From Trebonia sp963843745 (GTDB lineage: Bacteria; Actinomycetota; Actinomycetes; Streptosporangiales; Streptosporangiaceae), in contig CAWJLP010000007.1 in assembly GCA_963843745.1 (NCBI GenBank), positions 744,001 to 808,000 on the forward strand: a stretch of DNA of 64,000 nucleotides, given 5' to 3'. The position numbers were made by a program, and so were the translations under genes. Shown piece by piece: positions 32,187 to 41,349 of the stretch; within the stretch, counting starts at the first letter, position 1; the number at the start of each line of letters is the position of its first letter. A model generated the notes under the pieces. It was not told the DNA's origin. It saw only the letters and a program-made list of their open reading frames with translations, and ran no database searches.

Positions 32187-34096
32187 TCCATGCTCAGCCC
32201 GAACAGGATCACGAACATGAACAGCGGCATCCACGGCACGATCCCGCCGTATGAGCTGAACCCCAGCGGGCCGTGCAGATAGCCGTGCTGGAAGACCAGC
32301 GTCAGCACGCCGTAGGCCGCGCCGATCGACAGCAGGTTCAGCGCGATCGACATCGCCGGGATCGTGATCGACCGGAACGTCATCATCAGCAACAGGAACG
32401 CCAGACCCAGGACGAACAGGAAGACCAGCGGCGCACGGCCGTCCAGTTGCGCGGAGAAGTCGTGGTTGCCTGCGGTGAGCCCGGTGACCGCGTAGCTGAT
32501 GCCGCCCACCCGGCCGAGCGTCGCGGGCAGCACCTGGTCGCGCAGCGTGGTCAGGGCCTGGTTCGAGGTGGTGTCGGTCCCGCCGCCGGCCAGCCCCACG
32601 GACACCACCAGGACCTGGCCGTGGCCGAGCAGCGTGCTGGTGACCGGCTCGCGCAGCGCCGCACTGGTCGCCGCCCGCCCCGCCACGGCCGCGACCGCAT
32701 GCCGGACCGCCGGGCCGGTCAGGTCGTGCCCGGTGACGACCACCTCGGCGGGTGCCGGGCCGCCCGGGAACGCCCGCTGGGTGGCGAGCAGGTTCTTCAC
32801 GACCGGGAGGCTGGCTGGCAGGTCGTGGAATCCCGGGCTGTCCAGGCGCATGCCGAGCGCGGGCACGGCCAGCGCACCGAGCGCCAGCGCCGCGACGCCG
32901 CCGGCCAGGACGGGCCGGGCCACCACCCGGCGGGCCATGCCTTCCCACACCCGCGACCTGCGCGCCGTGATGCGGCGGCGGCCCAGGAACGGGATCTTGC
33001 CCTTGTCCACCCAGGTGCCGAGCAGGGACAGCGCCGCGGGGAGCGCGGTCAGCGAGCCGAGCACCGAGACGCCGACCACCGTGATCGTGCCCACGGCCAG
33101 CCCGGAGAAGACGTCGATGCCGGTCAGGAACAGCCCGGCCAGCGAGATCATGACGGTCAGGCCGGACACCACGATGGCCCGCCCCGAGGTGGCCGCCGCG
33201 ATCCGCAGCGCCTGGTCCTTGCCCCGGCCCGCGGCCCGTTCCTCCCGCTCACGGCGCAGGTAGAACAGCGAGTAGTCGATGCCTACGGCCATGCCCACCA
33301 GCAGCACGATCGACGAGGTGGTGCTGCCCACCGGCAGCCAGCGGCTGGGGATGGCCAGCAGCGAGATGGCCGTGACGACCGCCGTGCCGGCCAGCAGCAG
33401 CGGGATGCCGGCGGCGATCAGCGCGCCGAACACCACCAGCAGCAGCACCAGCGTCACCGGGATCGAGGTCACCTCGGCGCGGCGGAAGTCCGCGCTGATG
33501 GTGCTGTTCGTGGCCCGGTCGACGCTGGCCTGCCCGGCCTCGCCCACCAGCAGGTCGGGGTGCCGGGCCTGGACCGCCGCCACGGCGCGTTCCGCGGCGC
33601 CGACCGTCTGGTCGGCGTTGTCCGGCTTGCCGGCCACGGTGAAAGTGACCAGGGCGGAACGGCCGTCCCGCGAGATCATCCCGTGGCCGCCCGCGGTGAA
33701 CGGCGACCGAACGTCGATGGCGGTCTTCGGCAGGGCGGCCAGCGCCGCGGCCACCTGCCGCACGGCCTGTCTCAGCTCGGGGTCGCTGGCGACCGTACGG
33801 CCGTTGGCCCGCGCCTGGACCAGCACCGTCTCGATGGGCTGCTGCACCACGCCCGGCCTGGCCAGCACCCGTTCGGCCCGGCCGGCCTGGCCGGGGTCGT
33901 AGCTGTTGAGGTTCTTGGTGCCGAGCATGCTGCCGATCATCACGGCGCCGGCGACCAGGAGCAGCCAGCCGATCAGCGCGGTCTTGCGGTGCCGGGCGCT
34001 CCAGCCGGCGATCCGCTCGACCGCCGGGGCGCGGCTGCGGCGCGGCGGCCCGGTGGCGGTGTCCTCGGCGTGCAGAAGTACCGACGGTCTGTCCAT
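31817..34096 (-). CDS. MMPL-family membrane transporter (ActII-3-like)
   Basis: 759 residues from ATG 34096, GGAG upstream, three bases after the FtsX-type permease stop. About 12 membrane helices with MMPL landmarks: GIDYSLFYLRREREERAAGR after the first bundle and DYHVFILSRIRELRSRGAPT in the second. The N-terminal helix reads TALIGWLLLVAGAVMIGSML. It is only distantly similar to the MMPL at 23.7 kb. It is the last gene of the long minus-strand run with the MacB-like ABC system and faces the degenerate YEIRV gene. Confidence 0.9.
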   Translation of the reverse strand: MDRPSVLLHAEDTATGPPRRSRAPAVERIAGWSARHRKTALIGWLLLVAGAVMIGSMLGTKNLNSYDPGQAGRAERVLARPGVVQQPIETVLVQARANGRTVASDPELRQAVRQVAAALAALPKTAIDVRSPFTAGGHGMISRDGRSALVTFTVAGKPDNADQTVGAAERAVAAVQARHPDLLVGEAGQASVDRATNSTISADFRRAEVTSIPVTLVLLLVVFGALIAAGIPLLLAGTAVVTAISLLAIPSRWLPVGSTTSSIVLLVGMAVGIDYSLFYLRREREERAAGRGKDQALRIAAATSGRAIVVSGLTVMISLAGLFLTGIDVFSGLAVGTITVVGVSVLGSLTALPAALSLLGTWVDKGKIPFLGRRRITARRSRVWEGMARRVVARPVLAGGVAALALGALAVPALGMRLDSPGFHDLPASLPVVKNLLATQRAFPGGPAPAEVVVTGHDLTGPAVRHAVAAVAGRAATSAALREPVTSTLLGHGQVLVVSVGLAGGGTDTTSNQALTTLRDQVLPATLGRVGGISYAVTGLTAGNHDFSAQLDGRAPLVFLFVLGLAFLLLMMTFRSITIPAMSIALNLLSIGAAYGVLTLVFQHGYLHGPLGFSSYGGIVPWMPLFMFVILFGLSMDYHVFILSRIRELRSRGAPTKEAIIGGIGASAGVVTSAAVIMVSVFSLFATLSVIEFKMFGVGMASAILIDATVVRGVLMPAAMALLGDRNWYLPRWLAWLPGGQGRHSIKAPDLYGPRSART

Positions 34097-34099
34097 TAC

Positions 34100-36595
34100 T
34101 TACTCCATAGGTTGGCGGGCGATGGTGGCGGGGTTGCGGCCGGCCAGCAGCCAGCCGCCGGCCGCCGCTGCCGCCGGGAGCGCGACCAGGAGTAGCAGGT
34201 AGTCCAGCGTCGGCACGTGCCCGAAGGTTGTGGTGAGGCTGCTGTGTGCCCAGGTGAGCCCGGCGATCATCGCCCCCGCGGTGCCGAGGATGGCGCCGAG
34301 CAGGCCGAGCGCGCCGGCGGTAGCGGCGGTGATGGTCCGCCGGGTGGTGCTGCTGGCCCCGGTGGCGGTGAGGGTGCGCAGGTCCCTGGCGGTCTCGCTG
34401 CGGATCAGGCCGACCGACATGGCCAGCACTCCGAGCGCGATGAGCAGGCCGAGGATGGTGGCGCCGTTGGCGATCTGGCCCAGGTCCAGCTCACCGGACT
34501 TGGATTCGATGCTGACCCCGTCCTGGACGGCGATGGCGCGTGCCTGGGAGATCTGCTGCGCGGTCAGCGGCTGCGGGGTCGTGATCAGCCAGCCGTCTAG
34601 GTGCTCACGCAAGCCGTACTTGGCGATCGCGTGCTCGGTGATGACCGTGTTCGGCGCCGAGGTGCCGCTGGGCAGGCCGGCAACTTCCTCGATCACCGGG
34701 TTGTTCGCGGTGGTCGGGAGCTTGTCCGGGTTGCCCAGGGGCCCGTAGGCCAGCTGCATGCTGGGCTCGGATGAGAAGCCTGGGCGCATCGACAGGATGT
34801 CTGCATCCGGGTTCACGTCCTTGATGCCGTATTGGGCAAGCAGCTGGGGGGTGGCGACGTAGAGCGGGCCGGAGAAGTTGTTGTTGTTCCGGCCAATCTG
34901 GTTCAGCGTGGCGCCGGCGTCCGCCAAGGTCAGCACCGAGGTAGCGTGCAGCGAGCCGGCCCAGTTGCCCATCTGCTGCTCCAGGCTGGCTACCTGGTTG
35001 CGGGTTAGAGCCTGACCGGACGATGTCTGGCCTTGGGCGGAGGTGTAGAAGACCAGCTGACTGCCGGTCAGGTTCTCGCCGGTGTAATCCAGCACGTTGG
35101 AGAACCGGACGCTGGCGATCACGCAGATAAGCATGGCCAGGAAGGTGGCGAAGGTGACCGCGGCCAGTGCCGCCCCAGACCGGGCCCGGTACCTGACCAG
35201 GTCGCGCAGCGCGATCCGGACCGAGACCGCCGCCCGCGGCCCGGCCGCGGACAACACCGCAATACAGACGGGGGCGAACTTGAAGATCCCGACCACCACC
35301 CCGATCAGCCCGACGAGCAGGAACAGAGTGTCGGTGCCGCCAGTGCCGCCCCAGCCGCCGGAGAGGAACAGGCAGGCGAGGCCGGCGCCGAGGAACAGCA
35401 GGCCGGGCAGGATTGAGCGGTGCACGGCGCGGGGCTCGCCGGGCCGCCCGGCGAGGGCGGCGACCACCGGTACCCTTGCCATGTTTTTCGCCGGCCGCCG
35501 CGCCGCCAGGACGGATGTGGCCACGGCGAGGGCCATCGCCAGGCCGATCGCCCACCAGGGCAGGTGCATCGCGCTGACCCGGTGCCCGGTGTCCGTGGCA
35601 AGGTGCGGCGCGTAGACGAGCCACCCGCCCAGACCCAGGCCGGCCCCTGCGACCGCGGCGACGACGCCGACGAACGCGCCGTTGGCGGTGGTCACCAGGC
35701 GGACGTTACGCTCGGTGGCGCCTAGCGCGCTGATCATGCCCAGTGCACGCAGCCGCCGCTGGGCTATTACGGTGAACCCGGCCGCGGCCACCAAGCCGAC
35801 GAACACCATGCCCATGACGCAGATCGCCAGCACGATGGCCGCTGGCGAGAGGCTGCCGCCAGTGCTCAAGCCCGCGAAGGCCGCGACCGCGCCCTGTGGC
35901 AGTCCGGGCAGGGTGTCCCGGTTAGCGTTGCTGCCCGGTCCGGTGCCGCTGCCGGGCGGTTGCGCATCGAGCAGCACCGTGACCTGGGCGGGTGAGGTGA
36001 GCTGGCTGGGGGCCACGAGCGCGAACTCGTCCAGCAGGTTGGCGGGGTTCTCGACGATGCCGGTGACCCGGTAAGAGTGTCCGTCCTGGTGCCAGGTCCC
36101 GCCGACCTGCACGTCATAAAGAGTGGACAGGCCCTGGGTCAGCGCCACCTCGTCGGCCTGTGTGGGATAACTGCCGCTGTCTAGCTTGAGCATCGGCTGG
36201 CCGTAGCTGCCGTGCGGGTCCTGTGCCCGCAGGTAGGCCTGCTGGGAGCTGCCGGTGCTGATCGCTTGGTTCTCGATCACGTCCACCGCGCCGTATCTGC
36301 TGCGCAGCGACGAAATGTCGGCAGCTAGATGCGGGTCGTTGCCCGGTACGGTCACGCTCGCGGTGGCGGTGCCGAACCCGGCTGTCGACGGCGGTGGCGT
36401 GTTGGTGGCCACGCCCGCGCCAATGACCGTTGCGGCCACGGCGATGATGAGCATGCCGAGCATCAGCAGCTGCTGGCGCCATTCGCGGCGGAACATCCGC
36501 AGCGCCCAGCGCATCACCGCCCGGCGGGCGGGGAGCCCCCCGCCGCCGGTCCCCGCCCTCGCCGGGGCTGGCTGTTCAAGCACGGTGGCGGTCAT
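34100..36595 (-). CDS. FtsX/MacB-type ABC permease
   Basis: 831 residues from ATG 36595, which overlaps the ATPase stop (TGATG). It has an N-terminal helix (about 45-65) followed by an extracytoplasmic MacB-core-like domain. Two FtsX modules of three to four helices each follow (around residues 240-400 and 450-500, and again at the C-terminus), giving ten predicted membrane spans. This is the usual actinobacterial ABC3 permease fused from two halves. It exports or mechanically transmits rather than imports. The substrate is not identifiable. Confidence 0.9.
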   Translation of the reverse strand: MTATVLEQPAPARAGTGGGGLPARRAVMRWALRMFRREWRQQLLMLGMLIIAVAATVIGAGVATNTPPPSTAGFGTATASVTVPGNDPHLAADISSLRSRYGAVDVIENQAISTGSSQQAYLRAQDPHGSYGQPMLKLDSGSYPTQADEVALTQGLSTLYDVQVGGTWHQDGHSYRVTGIVENPANLLDEFALVAPSQLTSPAQVTVLLDAQPPGSGTGPGSNANRDTLPGLPQGAVAAFAGLSTGGSLSPAAIVLAICVMGMVFVGLVAAAGFTVIAQRRLRALGMISALGATERNVRLVTTANGAFVGVVAAVAGAGLGLGGWLVYAPHLATDTGHRVSAMHLPWWAIGLAMALAVATSVLAARRPAKNMARVPVVAALAGRPGEPRAVHRSILPGLLFLGAGLACLFLSGGWGGTGGTDTLFLLVGLIGVVVGIFKFAPVCIAVLSAAGPRAAVSVRIALRDLVRYRARSGAALAAVTFATFLAMLICVIASVRFSNVLDYTGENLTGSQLVFYTSAQGQTSSGQALTRNQVASLEQQMGNWAGSLHATSVLTLADAGATLNQIGRNNNNFSGPLYVATPQLLAQYGIKDVNPDADILSMRPGFSSEPSMQLAYGPLGNPDKLPTTANNPVIEEVAGLPSGTSAPNTVITEHAIAKYGLREHLDGWLITTPQPLTAQQISQARAIAVQDGVSIESKSGELDLGQIANGATILGLLIALGVLAMSVGLIRSETARDLRTLTATGASSTTRRTITAATAGALGLLGAILGTAGAMIAGLTWAHSSLTTTFGHVPTLDYLLLLVALPAAAAAGGWLLAGRNPATIARQPME

Positions 36596-37311
36596 CACCC
36601 CGCTCCCATCCGCTGCACGGCGATCAGGCTGCCGGGCACGGTCTGGCCGGTGATCCGGCCGTCCTTGATGGATACGACCCGGTGCGCCCATGAAGCGAGC
36701 TGCGCGTCGTGAGTAACCACCACGGCGGCCATCCCCCGCTTGCAGGCGTCCAAGATCAGCCGCATCACCGATTCGCCGTTCGCGCTGTCGAGCGCGCCGG
36801 ACGGCTCGTCTGCCAACAGCAGCTGGTGCTCCCCAACAACCGCCCTGGCGAGGGCCACGCGCTGGCGCTCGCCTCCGGACAGCTGGTCAGGGAAACGGCC
36901 CGACCGATCGGCCAGGCCAAGTTCTCCCAGGGCCTGTAGGGCGGCGAGCAAGGCGCGGCGCCCGGAGACCCCGTCCAGCTCAAGCGGGAGCGCCACGTTC
37001 TCCGCGGCGGTCAGGCCGGGCAGCAGGTTGTAGTCCTGGAACACGTAGCCAATGCTGCGGCGCCGCAGCCGCGCCTTGGCATTCGCGGACAGCCCGGACA
37101 GATCCTGGCCTACCACGCGGACCTCGCCGCATGTCGCGTCTTCCAGCGCGCCGGCAATCGTCAGCAGGGTCGACTTACCCGAGCCACTGGGACCCATCAC
37201 CGCCACCATCTCGCCGGCCTGGACAGTCAGGTCAACTTCATAAAGCGCGTGCACCTGGGAGGCCCCCTGGCCGTATGTCCGGCACACCCGCCGCATCACC
37301 AGAACACTCAT
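36595..37311 (-). CDS. ABC ATPase (MacB/LolD-like)
   Basis: 238 residues from ATG 37311, with GAGGAGGGG upstream; the frame to 37347 lacks such a site. Walker A GPSGSGKS at 40-47, signature LSGGERQRVALARAV from 144, Walker B LLLADEP at 164-170 and H-loop VVVTHDAQLA. It pairs with the downstream FtsX-type permease and overlaps the PspC gene upstream by four bases. Confidence 0.92.
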   Translation of the reverse strand: MSVLVMRRVCRTYGQGASQVHALYEVDLTVQAGEMVAVMGPSGSGKSTLLTIAGALEDATCGEVRVVGQDLSGLSANAKARLRRRSIGYVFQDYNLLPGLTAAENVALPLELDGVSGRRALLAALQALGELGLADRSGRFPDQLSGGERQRVALARAVVGEHQLLLADEPSGALDSANGESVMRLILDACKRGMAAVVVTHDAQLASWAHRVVSIKDGRITGQTVPGSLIAVQRMGAG

Positions 37312-37604
37312 CGTGATTCCCCTCCTCGGTTTCGACTGGCGATCCATCCGGCTGCGATCAACTGGTCATAGCCCCCGGCAGGGATCAGCAGCCAGGCGAC
37401 CAGGTAGAAGGCCGCGCCGGCGCCGGTGAACAAGGCCAGCGCCGCGATGAAGACGCGCACCAGCGTGACGCCGGTGCTCAGGTAGCGGGCGATGCCGCCG
37501 GCCACGCCAGCCACCATCCTGTCGTCGCCGGACCGGCGCAGCCGGCCGACTTCGCGCTGGTCAGCAGCGGCAGCGTAGCGGGCTTGCGCGGTGGTTGCAT
37601 TCAT
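37308..37604 (-). CDS. PspC-domain membrane protein
   Basis: 98 residues: DDRMVAGVAGGIARYLSTGV and TLVRVFIAALALFTGAGAAF are the PspC hallmark, with one long hydrophobic hairpin (to VAWLLIPAGG). PspC proteins respond to membrane stress. Its stop overlaps the ABC ATPase start (ATGA), so it is the first gene of the exporter operon here. That fits an envelope-stress-responsive transporter. Confidence 0.88.
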   Translation of the reverse strand: MNATTAQARYAAAADQREVGRLRRSGDDRMVAGVAGGIARYLSTGVTLVRVFIAALALFTGAGAAFYLVAWLLIPAGGYDQLIAAGWIASRNRGGESR

Positions 37605-37664
37605 GCTTGAGGGGCCTCACTGGGTTCGTGGCTGTTGGGGATCTGGACCTGGGTAATGCGGCCA

Positions 37665-38771
37665 TCACGGCGTGGCTGCGTGGCTGGAGGTGATGTGCCG
37701 CCGCAAGACGTCGGCGGCGAGGTCGGCGTCTTGGTCACTGGTGGAGACGTGGAAGGAGAGGCGGAGGCGGCCGGCGCGGGCCGATGCTTTGATCCGTGCG
37801 GCGGTCATGGCATCCGCGGCGCCGCCGTTGGCGGCGAGTGACACGATCGCGGAGTCTGCGGGCTCCAGGCCTATTGCGGCGCGGAACCGGTTCGCCAGGC
37901 CGAGGGCGTGCCGGTGCAGGGACTGGGTGCCTACCTGGGCGAGTAGCCGCACGGCCGGGGCGGCGGCGACCCAGGCGTGCCACGCGGGGGAGACGTCGAA
38001 GCGGCGGGCGTCGCCGGCCAGGCGCAGCGGGCCGCCGTAGATGCTGGACCACCGGTCCTCGCCGGCATACCAGCCCGCGTAATGCGGTGTCAGGTCGTCG
38101 ATCAGCGTGGGATTGATGGTGAAGTAGGCGGTGCCTCTGGGGGAGAGCAGCCATTTGTACCCGCCGCAGGCGGTGTAGGCGAATCGGTTCGCGTCCACCG
38201 GCAGCCACCCGACGGCCTGCGTCGTGTCCAGCAGCACCCGGGCCCCGGCGGCACGGCTGGCGGCGTGCAGGGCATCCAGATCAGCGACCCGCCCGTCCGC
38301 GGACTGCACCGCGGAGACCGCGACCAGCGTGGTGCGGGAGGTGATGGATTCTGCGATCCGATCCAGCGGCACCTCCCGGACGCGGATCCCGCGGCCCGAC
38401 TGCGCGTAGAAGGGGAACAGGATGCTGGTGAAGTCACCGGTGGCGGTCAGCACCTCGCTGCCGCCGGGCAGGTTGGCCGCGATGAGCCCGGCGAACACCG
38501 ACACCTGGCTCCCCACGGCTACCACGGATGGATCCACGCCGGCCAGCCGGGCGTATGAGGAGCGTGCTGCGGTAAGGGGCAGGTCGTAGGCAACCGCGTC
38601 GGCGGTGCCGGCCCGCCATTGCGCGAGCGCCTGCTGAAGTGCCGCCCAGCTGCGCCGTGGCGGCAGGCCGAAGGTGGCAGTGTCCAGGTAGGTCACGGCG
38701 GCGTCGAACTCGGCCCGCGCAGCTGCCAGGGTGACGGGGGTTGCGTCATGTGCGTCGGCATCGATCGTCAT
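37665..38771 (-). CDS. Class V aminotransferase-fold PLP enzyme
   Basis: 368 residues. PLP-binding Lys206 lies in CGGYKWLLSPRG, Asp182 and Gln185 in LLDTTQAVG contact the cofactor, and the N-terminal YLDTATFGLPP is the fold-type-I class V start. This branch includes cysteine desulfurases, kynureninase-like enzymes and EgtE-like C-S lyases; I cannot choose among them from sequence alone. It lies 146 bases downstream of the 12-residue-repeat peptide gene and 60 bases upstream of the PspC/ABC exporter genes, all on the minus strand. Confidence 0.85.
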   Translation of the reverse strand: MTIDADAHDATPVTLAAARAEFDAAVTYLDTATFGLPPRRSWAALQQALAQWRAGTADAVAYDLPLTAARSSYARLAGVDPSVVAVGSQVSVFAGLIAANLPGGSEVLTATGDFTSILFPFYAQSGRGIRVREVPLDRIAESITSRTTLVAVSAVQSADGRVADLDALHAASRAAGARVLLDTTQAVGWLPVDANRFAYTACGGYKWLLSPRGTAYFTINPTLIDDLTPHYAGWYAGEDRWSSIYGGPLRLAGDARRFDVSPAWHAWVAAAPAVRLLAQVGTQSLHRHALGLANRFRAAIGLEPADSAIVSLAANGGAADAMTAARIKASARAGRLRLSFHVSTSDQDADLAADVLRRHITSSHAATP

Positions 38772-38917
38772 GTCTCACCTTTTGCATGGTGCGGTGGGGA
38801 ACGGGCCGGTCATCGTCGTCGGCGGTGGCGCGGCCCGCGCAGCCGAGGCGGCCGGGCCCGCCTGCCGGATGGCGGCCGGGCCGGGCGAGTGGTCCGTTCT
38901 GCGGTCTGCGTGAGGCA

Positions 38918-39217
38918 TTACCGGCTGGGGAGCATCAGCGGCGTGGCCGTGCCCGGGTCGGCGGGACCCATGAGCGAGACCATCGTGCCGCGATCGGCGG
39001 GGCCCAGCAGCGGGGTAACGGTGGCCGGGGCGGCCGGGCCCATCAGCGGGGTAATGGTGCCCGTGGTAGCCGGGCCCATGAGCGGCGTGGCCGTGCCCGG
39101 GTCGGCGGGACCCATGAGTGGGACCGCTGCGCCTCGCTCATCGGCTCGGTCAGGGACGAACCTGGGCCGGGAGATCTCCGGGACCTCGGCGTCTGGGTAG
39201 GGACTCCGGGTGTTCAT
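38918..39217 (-). CDS. 99-residue peptide with five 12-residue repeats
   Basis: I place the start at ATG 39217 because AAAGGAA lies a few bases upstream; the frame is open to 39472. Residues 1-30 form a charged, Pro-rich head (NTRSPYPDAEVPEISRPRF). From residue 33 a 12-residue unit repeats five times (PLMGPADPGTAT, PLMGPATTGTIT, PLMGPAAPATVT, PLLGPADRGTMV, SLMGPADPGTAT) and the chain ends PLMLPSR. There is no signal peptide or Cys. The leader-plus-repeats layout recalls multi-core peptide precursors, with a PLP enzyme and an exporter downstream; a structural or adhesive repeat protein is the alternative. Function unknown. Confidence 0.6.
   Translation of the reverse strand: MNTRSPYPDAEVPEISRPRFVPDRADERGAAVPLMGPADPGTATPLMGPATTGTITPLMGPAAPATVTPLLGPADRGTMVSLMGPADPGTATPLMLPSR
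38942..39121 (-). repeat. Five tandem 36-bp repeats
   Basis: These encode the 12-residue units of the peptide above. Units 1 and 5 are nearly identical at DNA level (both contain CCCATGAG and GTGCCCGGGTCGG on the plus strand), whereas units 2-4 have drifted. That pattern suggests recent shuffling within the array. Confidence 0.75.
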
Positions 39218-39413
39218 TGGGTTTCCTTTCCGTTGACCGGGCCCACGCCCGGCGTACAGTCTCGCGGGCCGGTGGCCCTGCTGGCAGAGCCCGGCGGCCA
39301 TGAGCTGGCTGGCGGGCACGACAAGGTTGCGCTGGCCGGCGCCGGGCCGGGCCGCCGCCTTCTTGGGCGCATCGATCTTGCGTTGCACTGTCTTCTTCGC
39401 TGCGGTGAGTGCT

Positions 39414-40208
39414 TCACCGGGCACCGGCTGCCGGGATTTCTGCCACGGCAGTACGAGGCGCCGCGCCGGCAATGAGCGGGCCGGTGGCTGCCAGCGGTGC
39501 CCGCTGGGCTTTGGCCAGCGCGGACACGGAGGTGATGTGCAGGACGAGCAGCAGCGGCACGCCGGCTGTCACGATCAGCGCGAGCGGGAGCTCGAAGATC
39601 GGCGCGGCGGACGGCGTGACGTTGACCAGCTGGAATCCGGTGAGGGCGCCGAGGGTCAGGGCCACCACCAGATCGGTGATGCCGAACGCGTTGTGCCACC
39701 GGGCGGCGCGGCGGCCCGTGCCCCGCGCGAGCCTGTACGCGACCAGCGGCGCGGCGATACCGGCAGCGATGTCGCCAAGGCCCGCGGGCAAGGCGAACAG
39801 CGCGGGCAGATGACCGAGGGCCATCAAGATCAGGAAGACCACCCCTTCCACCCGGAACAAGTGCGGGTACTCCAGGCGACTCGCCAGGCCCGGTGCCGCC
39901 AGGGCGCGCGCGACCACCGGGATCCGGCGCAGGGCCAGCAGCGTGCCGAAGAACCCGGCCACCGCAATCGGCAGCCACGGCACCCCGTGGCCGAGCCGCG
40001 TGTCGTACCAGCCGTGACCCGCGATCACCGCGGTGGCGGTGAACCAGCCGCCGAGCACGACGGCCGCAGCCCCGGCGAGCAGCGCCGCGCGCCGCCGGCC
40101 CAGGCCGGCGCGTTTCGCGCCGCTGTACAGCACGACGCAGGTCGCAGCCGGGATCGCGGCGGTCGCGGCGGTGGTGATCGCCCATATGTAGGCAGGCGGG
40201 TCGTACAT
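39414..40208 (-). CDS. Seven-helix membrane protein of unknown family
   Basis: 264 residues from ATG 40208, with GGAGG five bases upstream. About seven hydrophobic helices (about 8-28, 40-62, 75-95, 120-140, 145-165, 180-200 and 205-225) and a polar C-terminal tail of 35 residues. There are no transport or enzyme motifs. It is the first gene after promoter element C, which in turn follows a LAL relic, the same order as LAL-element-MMPL at 26 kb. The repeat peptide gene follows after about 200 bases. Confidence 0.7.
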   Translation of the reverse strand: MYDPPAYIWAITTAATAAIPAATCVVLYSGAKRAGLGRRRAALLAGAAAVVLGGWFTATAVIAGHGWYDTRLGHGVPWLPIAVAGFFGTLLALRRIPVVARALAAPGLASRLEYPHLFRVEGVVFLILMALGHLPALFALPAGLGDIAAGIAAPLVAYRLARGTGRRAARWHNAFGITDLVVALTLGALTGFQLVNVTPSAAPIFELPLALIVTAGVPLLLVLHITSVSALAKAQRAPLAATGPLIAGAAPRTAVAEIPAAGAR

Positions 40209-40251
40209 GACATCCTCCATTGGTAGATGGGCAGCTCGGCTCTTCGGGGAA

Positions 40252-40340
40252 ACGGTACGAATCCTGGTCGCCGTGGGGCGTCACCCAAAGGTGCCTGCTG
40301 GGTGGAATATCGCGGCGCGGCGATCGGTCACCCGAAGGTG
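40252..40340 (-). promoter_or_regulatory. LAL-regulon promoter element, copy C
   Basis: Minus strand: box 2 CACCTTCGGGTG (40329-40340), ATTCCAC (40302-40308), box 1 CACCTTTGGGTG (40282-40293), TACCGT (40252-40257). The leader after TACCGT (TTCCCC-GAAGAGCCG) is also shared with copies A and B. It lies between the LAL relic (stop 40367) and the seven-helix membrane protein gene. Confidence 0.75.
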
Positions 40341-40366
40341 CTACCGGGGCCGGCTGGGGGGCGGTG

Positions 40367-40630
40367 TCAGGGGATCAGGCCGAGCTGCCGGGCCCGCGCG
40401 GCGGCCTCGGTGCGGTTGGCGGCGCCGAGCTTGCCCAGGATGCGGGTCATGTGCTTTTGACTGTGTCGAGCACCACGACCAGGTCGTGGGTGATGCGCTG
40501 GTTGGACCTGTCCGCGGCGAGCAGCCGCAGCACCTCCAGCTCGCGGTCGGTCAGCGGCTCGGCCAGGCCCGGCGGCGCGGCGGGGTTGCGCCCTCGTTGC
40601 AGCGAGGCAGCGTCCCGGCGTGCTACTCGA
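40367..40630 (-). pseudogene. LAL regulator C-terminal relic with frameshift
   Basis: The minus strand reads PPGLAEPLTDRELEVLRLLA, ADRSNQRITHDLVVVLDTVK, then one base is missing in the T-run at about 40453, and the other frame continues HMTRILGKLGAANRTEAAAR to GLIP and a TGA at 40367. This is the LuxR DNA-binding domain of a LAL regulator whose ATPase and TPR parts are gone. The intact LAL at 26.2 kb has five T where this has four. Confidence 0.8.
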
Positions 40631-40670
40631 CCAGCCGCGCCGCGGCCCCGTCAGCCAGGCCGGATGCGCA

Positions 40671-41240
40671 CTACCTTGGGCCGGCGCCGGTGGGGTGAGA
40701 GGATTCCGCGGCGGCCTTCATCGCACGCAGGGTGGCGGTCATGTTGGCGCGCAGCCCGTCCCGCCTGGCGGCGGTGATCTCAGCGGCCCGGTCCGGCGCC
40801 TGCGCGGCGGCTGCCCGCAGGTAGCTGGCGCCGGGTCCGTGGATGAAGCGCTGCCGGACCCTGCTGCCGCCGCCGGGGAGCGGGTCGATCCGGTACTGCC
40901 ACGATGAGGACGGGCGGGCGGGGTCACCGCTGTCGTCCAGGACCAGCCACGCGAACGCGCGGGGCCGGTCCGCCTCGGTGACCACGCAGGTCACCTCATA
41001 CTCGAAGCCATTCGGGAGCCGGTTGTGCCCGGTGAACCTGGCGCCGGGCTGCGGTCGGCCGGGCTCCCCGAGCCAGGCCGCCCGGTTGCATTCCGGGCTC
41101 CACTCGCCGACCCGGGTGATGTCTGCGACCAGGTCCCACACCAGCTCCGGCCGGGCGGCGACCACCTCCTCGGCGGCCGCCGTCAGTCCGGTCACCTCGT
41201 AGGCGATCTGGCCGCCGTCGGTGCCCAGGAACTCGGTCAT
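40671..41240 (-). CDS. SRPBCC/START-like polyketide cyclase-dehydrase family protein
   Basis: 189 residues from ATG 41240, with GGAGG seven bases upstream. The SRPBCC pattern begins AARPELVWDLVADITRVGEW and SPECNRAAWLGEP, continues through PQPGARFTGHNRLPNGFEYE and ends in a long helix (AAEITAARRDGLRANMTATL). Such proteins bind hydrophobic ligands in a helix-grip cavity; some are cyclases or aromatases, many have no known catalysis. It lies between the broken SnoaL-like gene and the LAL relic, on the same strand. Confidence 0.8.
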   Translation of the reverse strand: MTEFLGTDGGQIAYEVTGLTAAAEEVVAARPELVWDLVADITRVGEWSPECNRAAWLGEPGRPQPGARFTGHNRLPNGFEYEVTCVVTEADRPRAFAWLVLDDSGDPARPSSSWQYRIDPLPGGGSRVRQRFIHGPGASYLRAAAAQAPDRAAEITAARRDGLRANMTATLRAMKAAAESSHPTGAGPR

Positions 41241-41349
41241 GTCTTCCTCCAAGTTTGCTGACAATCGTGTTCTGGCCGCGAGTTCTGGCTCAGAGCGCGT
41301 TGTGGTGGCCGATGGCGGAAGGGCTGCCGGGCCTCGGCCGCGGCTGAGG

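Noticed and set aside
32273..34195. 640-codon plus-strand frame opposite the second MMPL gene
   Set aside because: Low-complexity Gln/His/Arg/Asp translation with no start signal; the opposite strand is a normal MMPL protein.
39218..39472. Longer version of the repeat peptide starting at 39472
   Set aside because: The extra 85 residues overlap the end of the membrane protein gene and lack a ribosome site; ATG 39217 has AAAGGAA just upstream.
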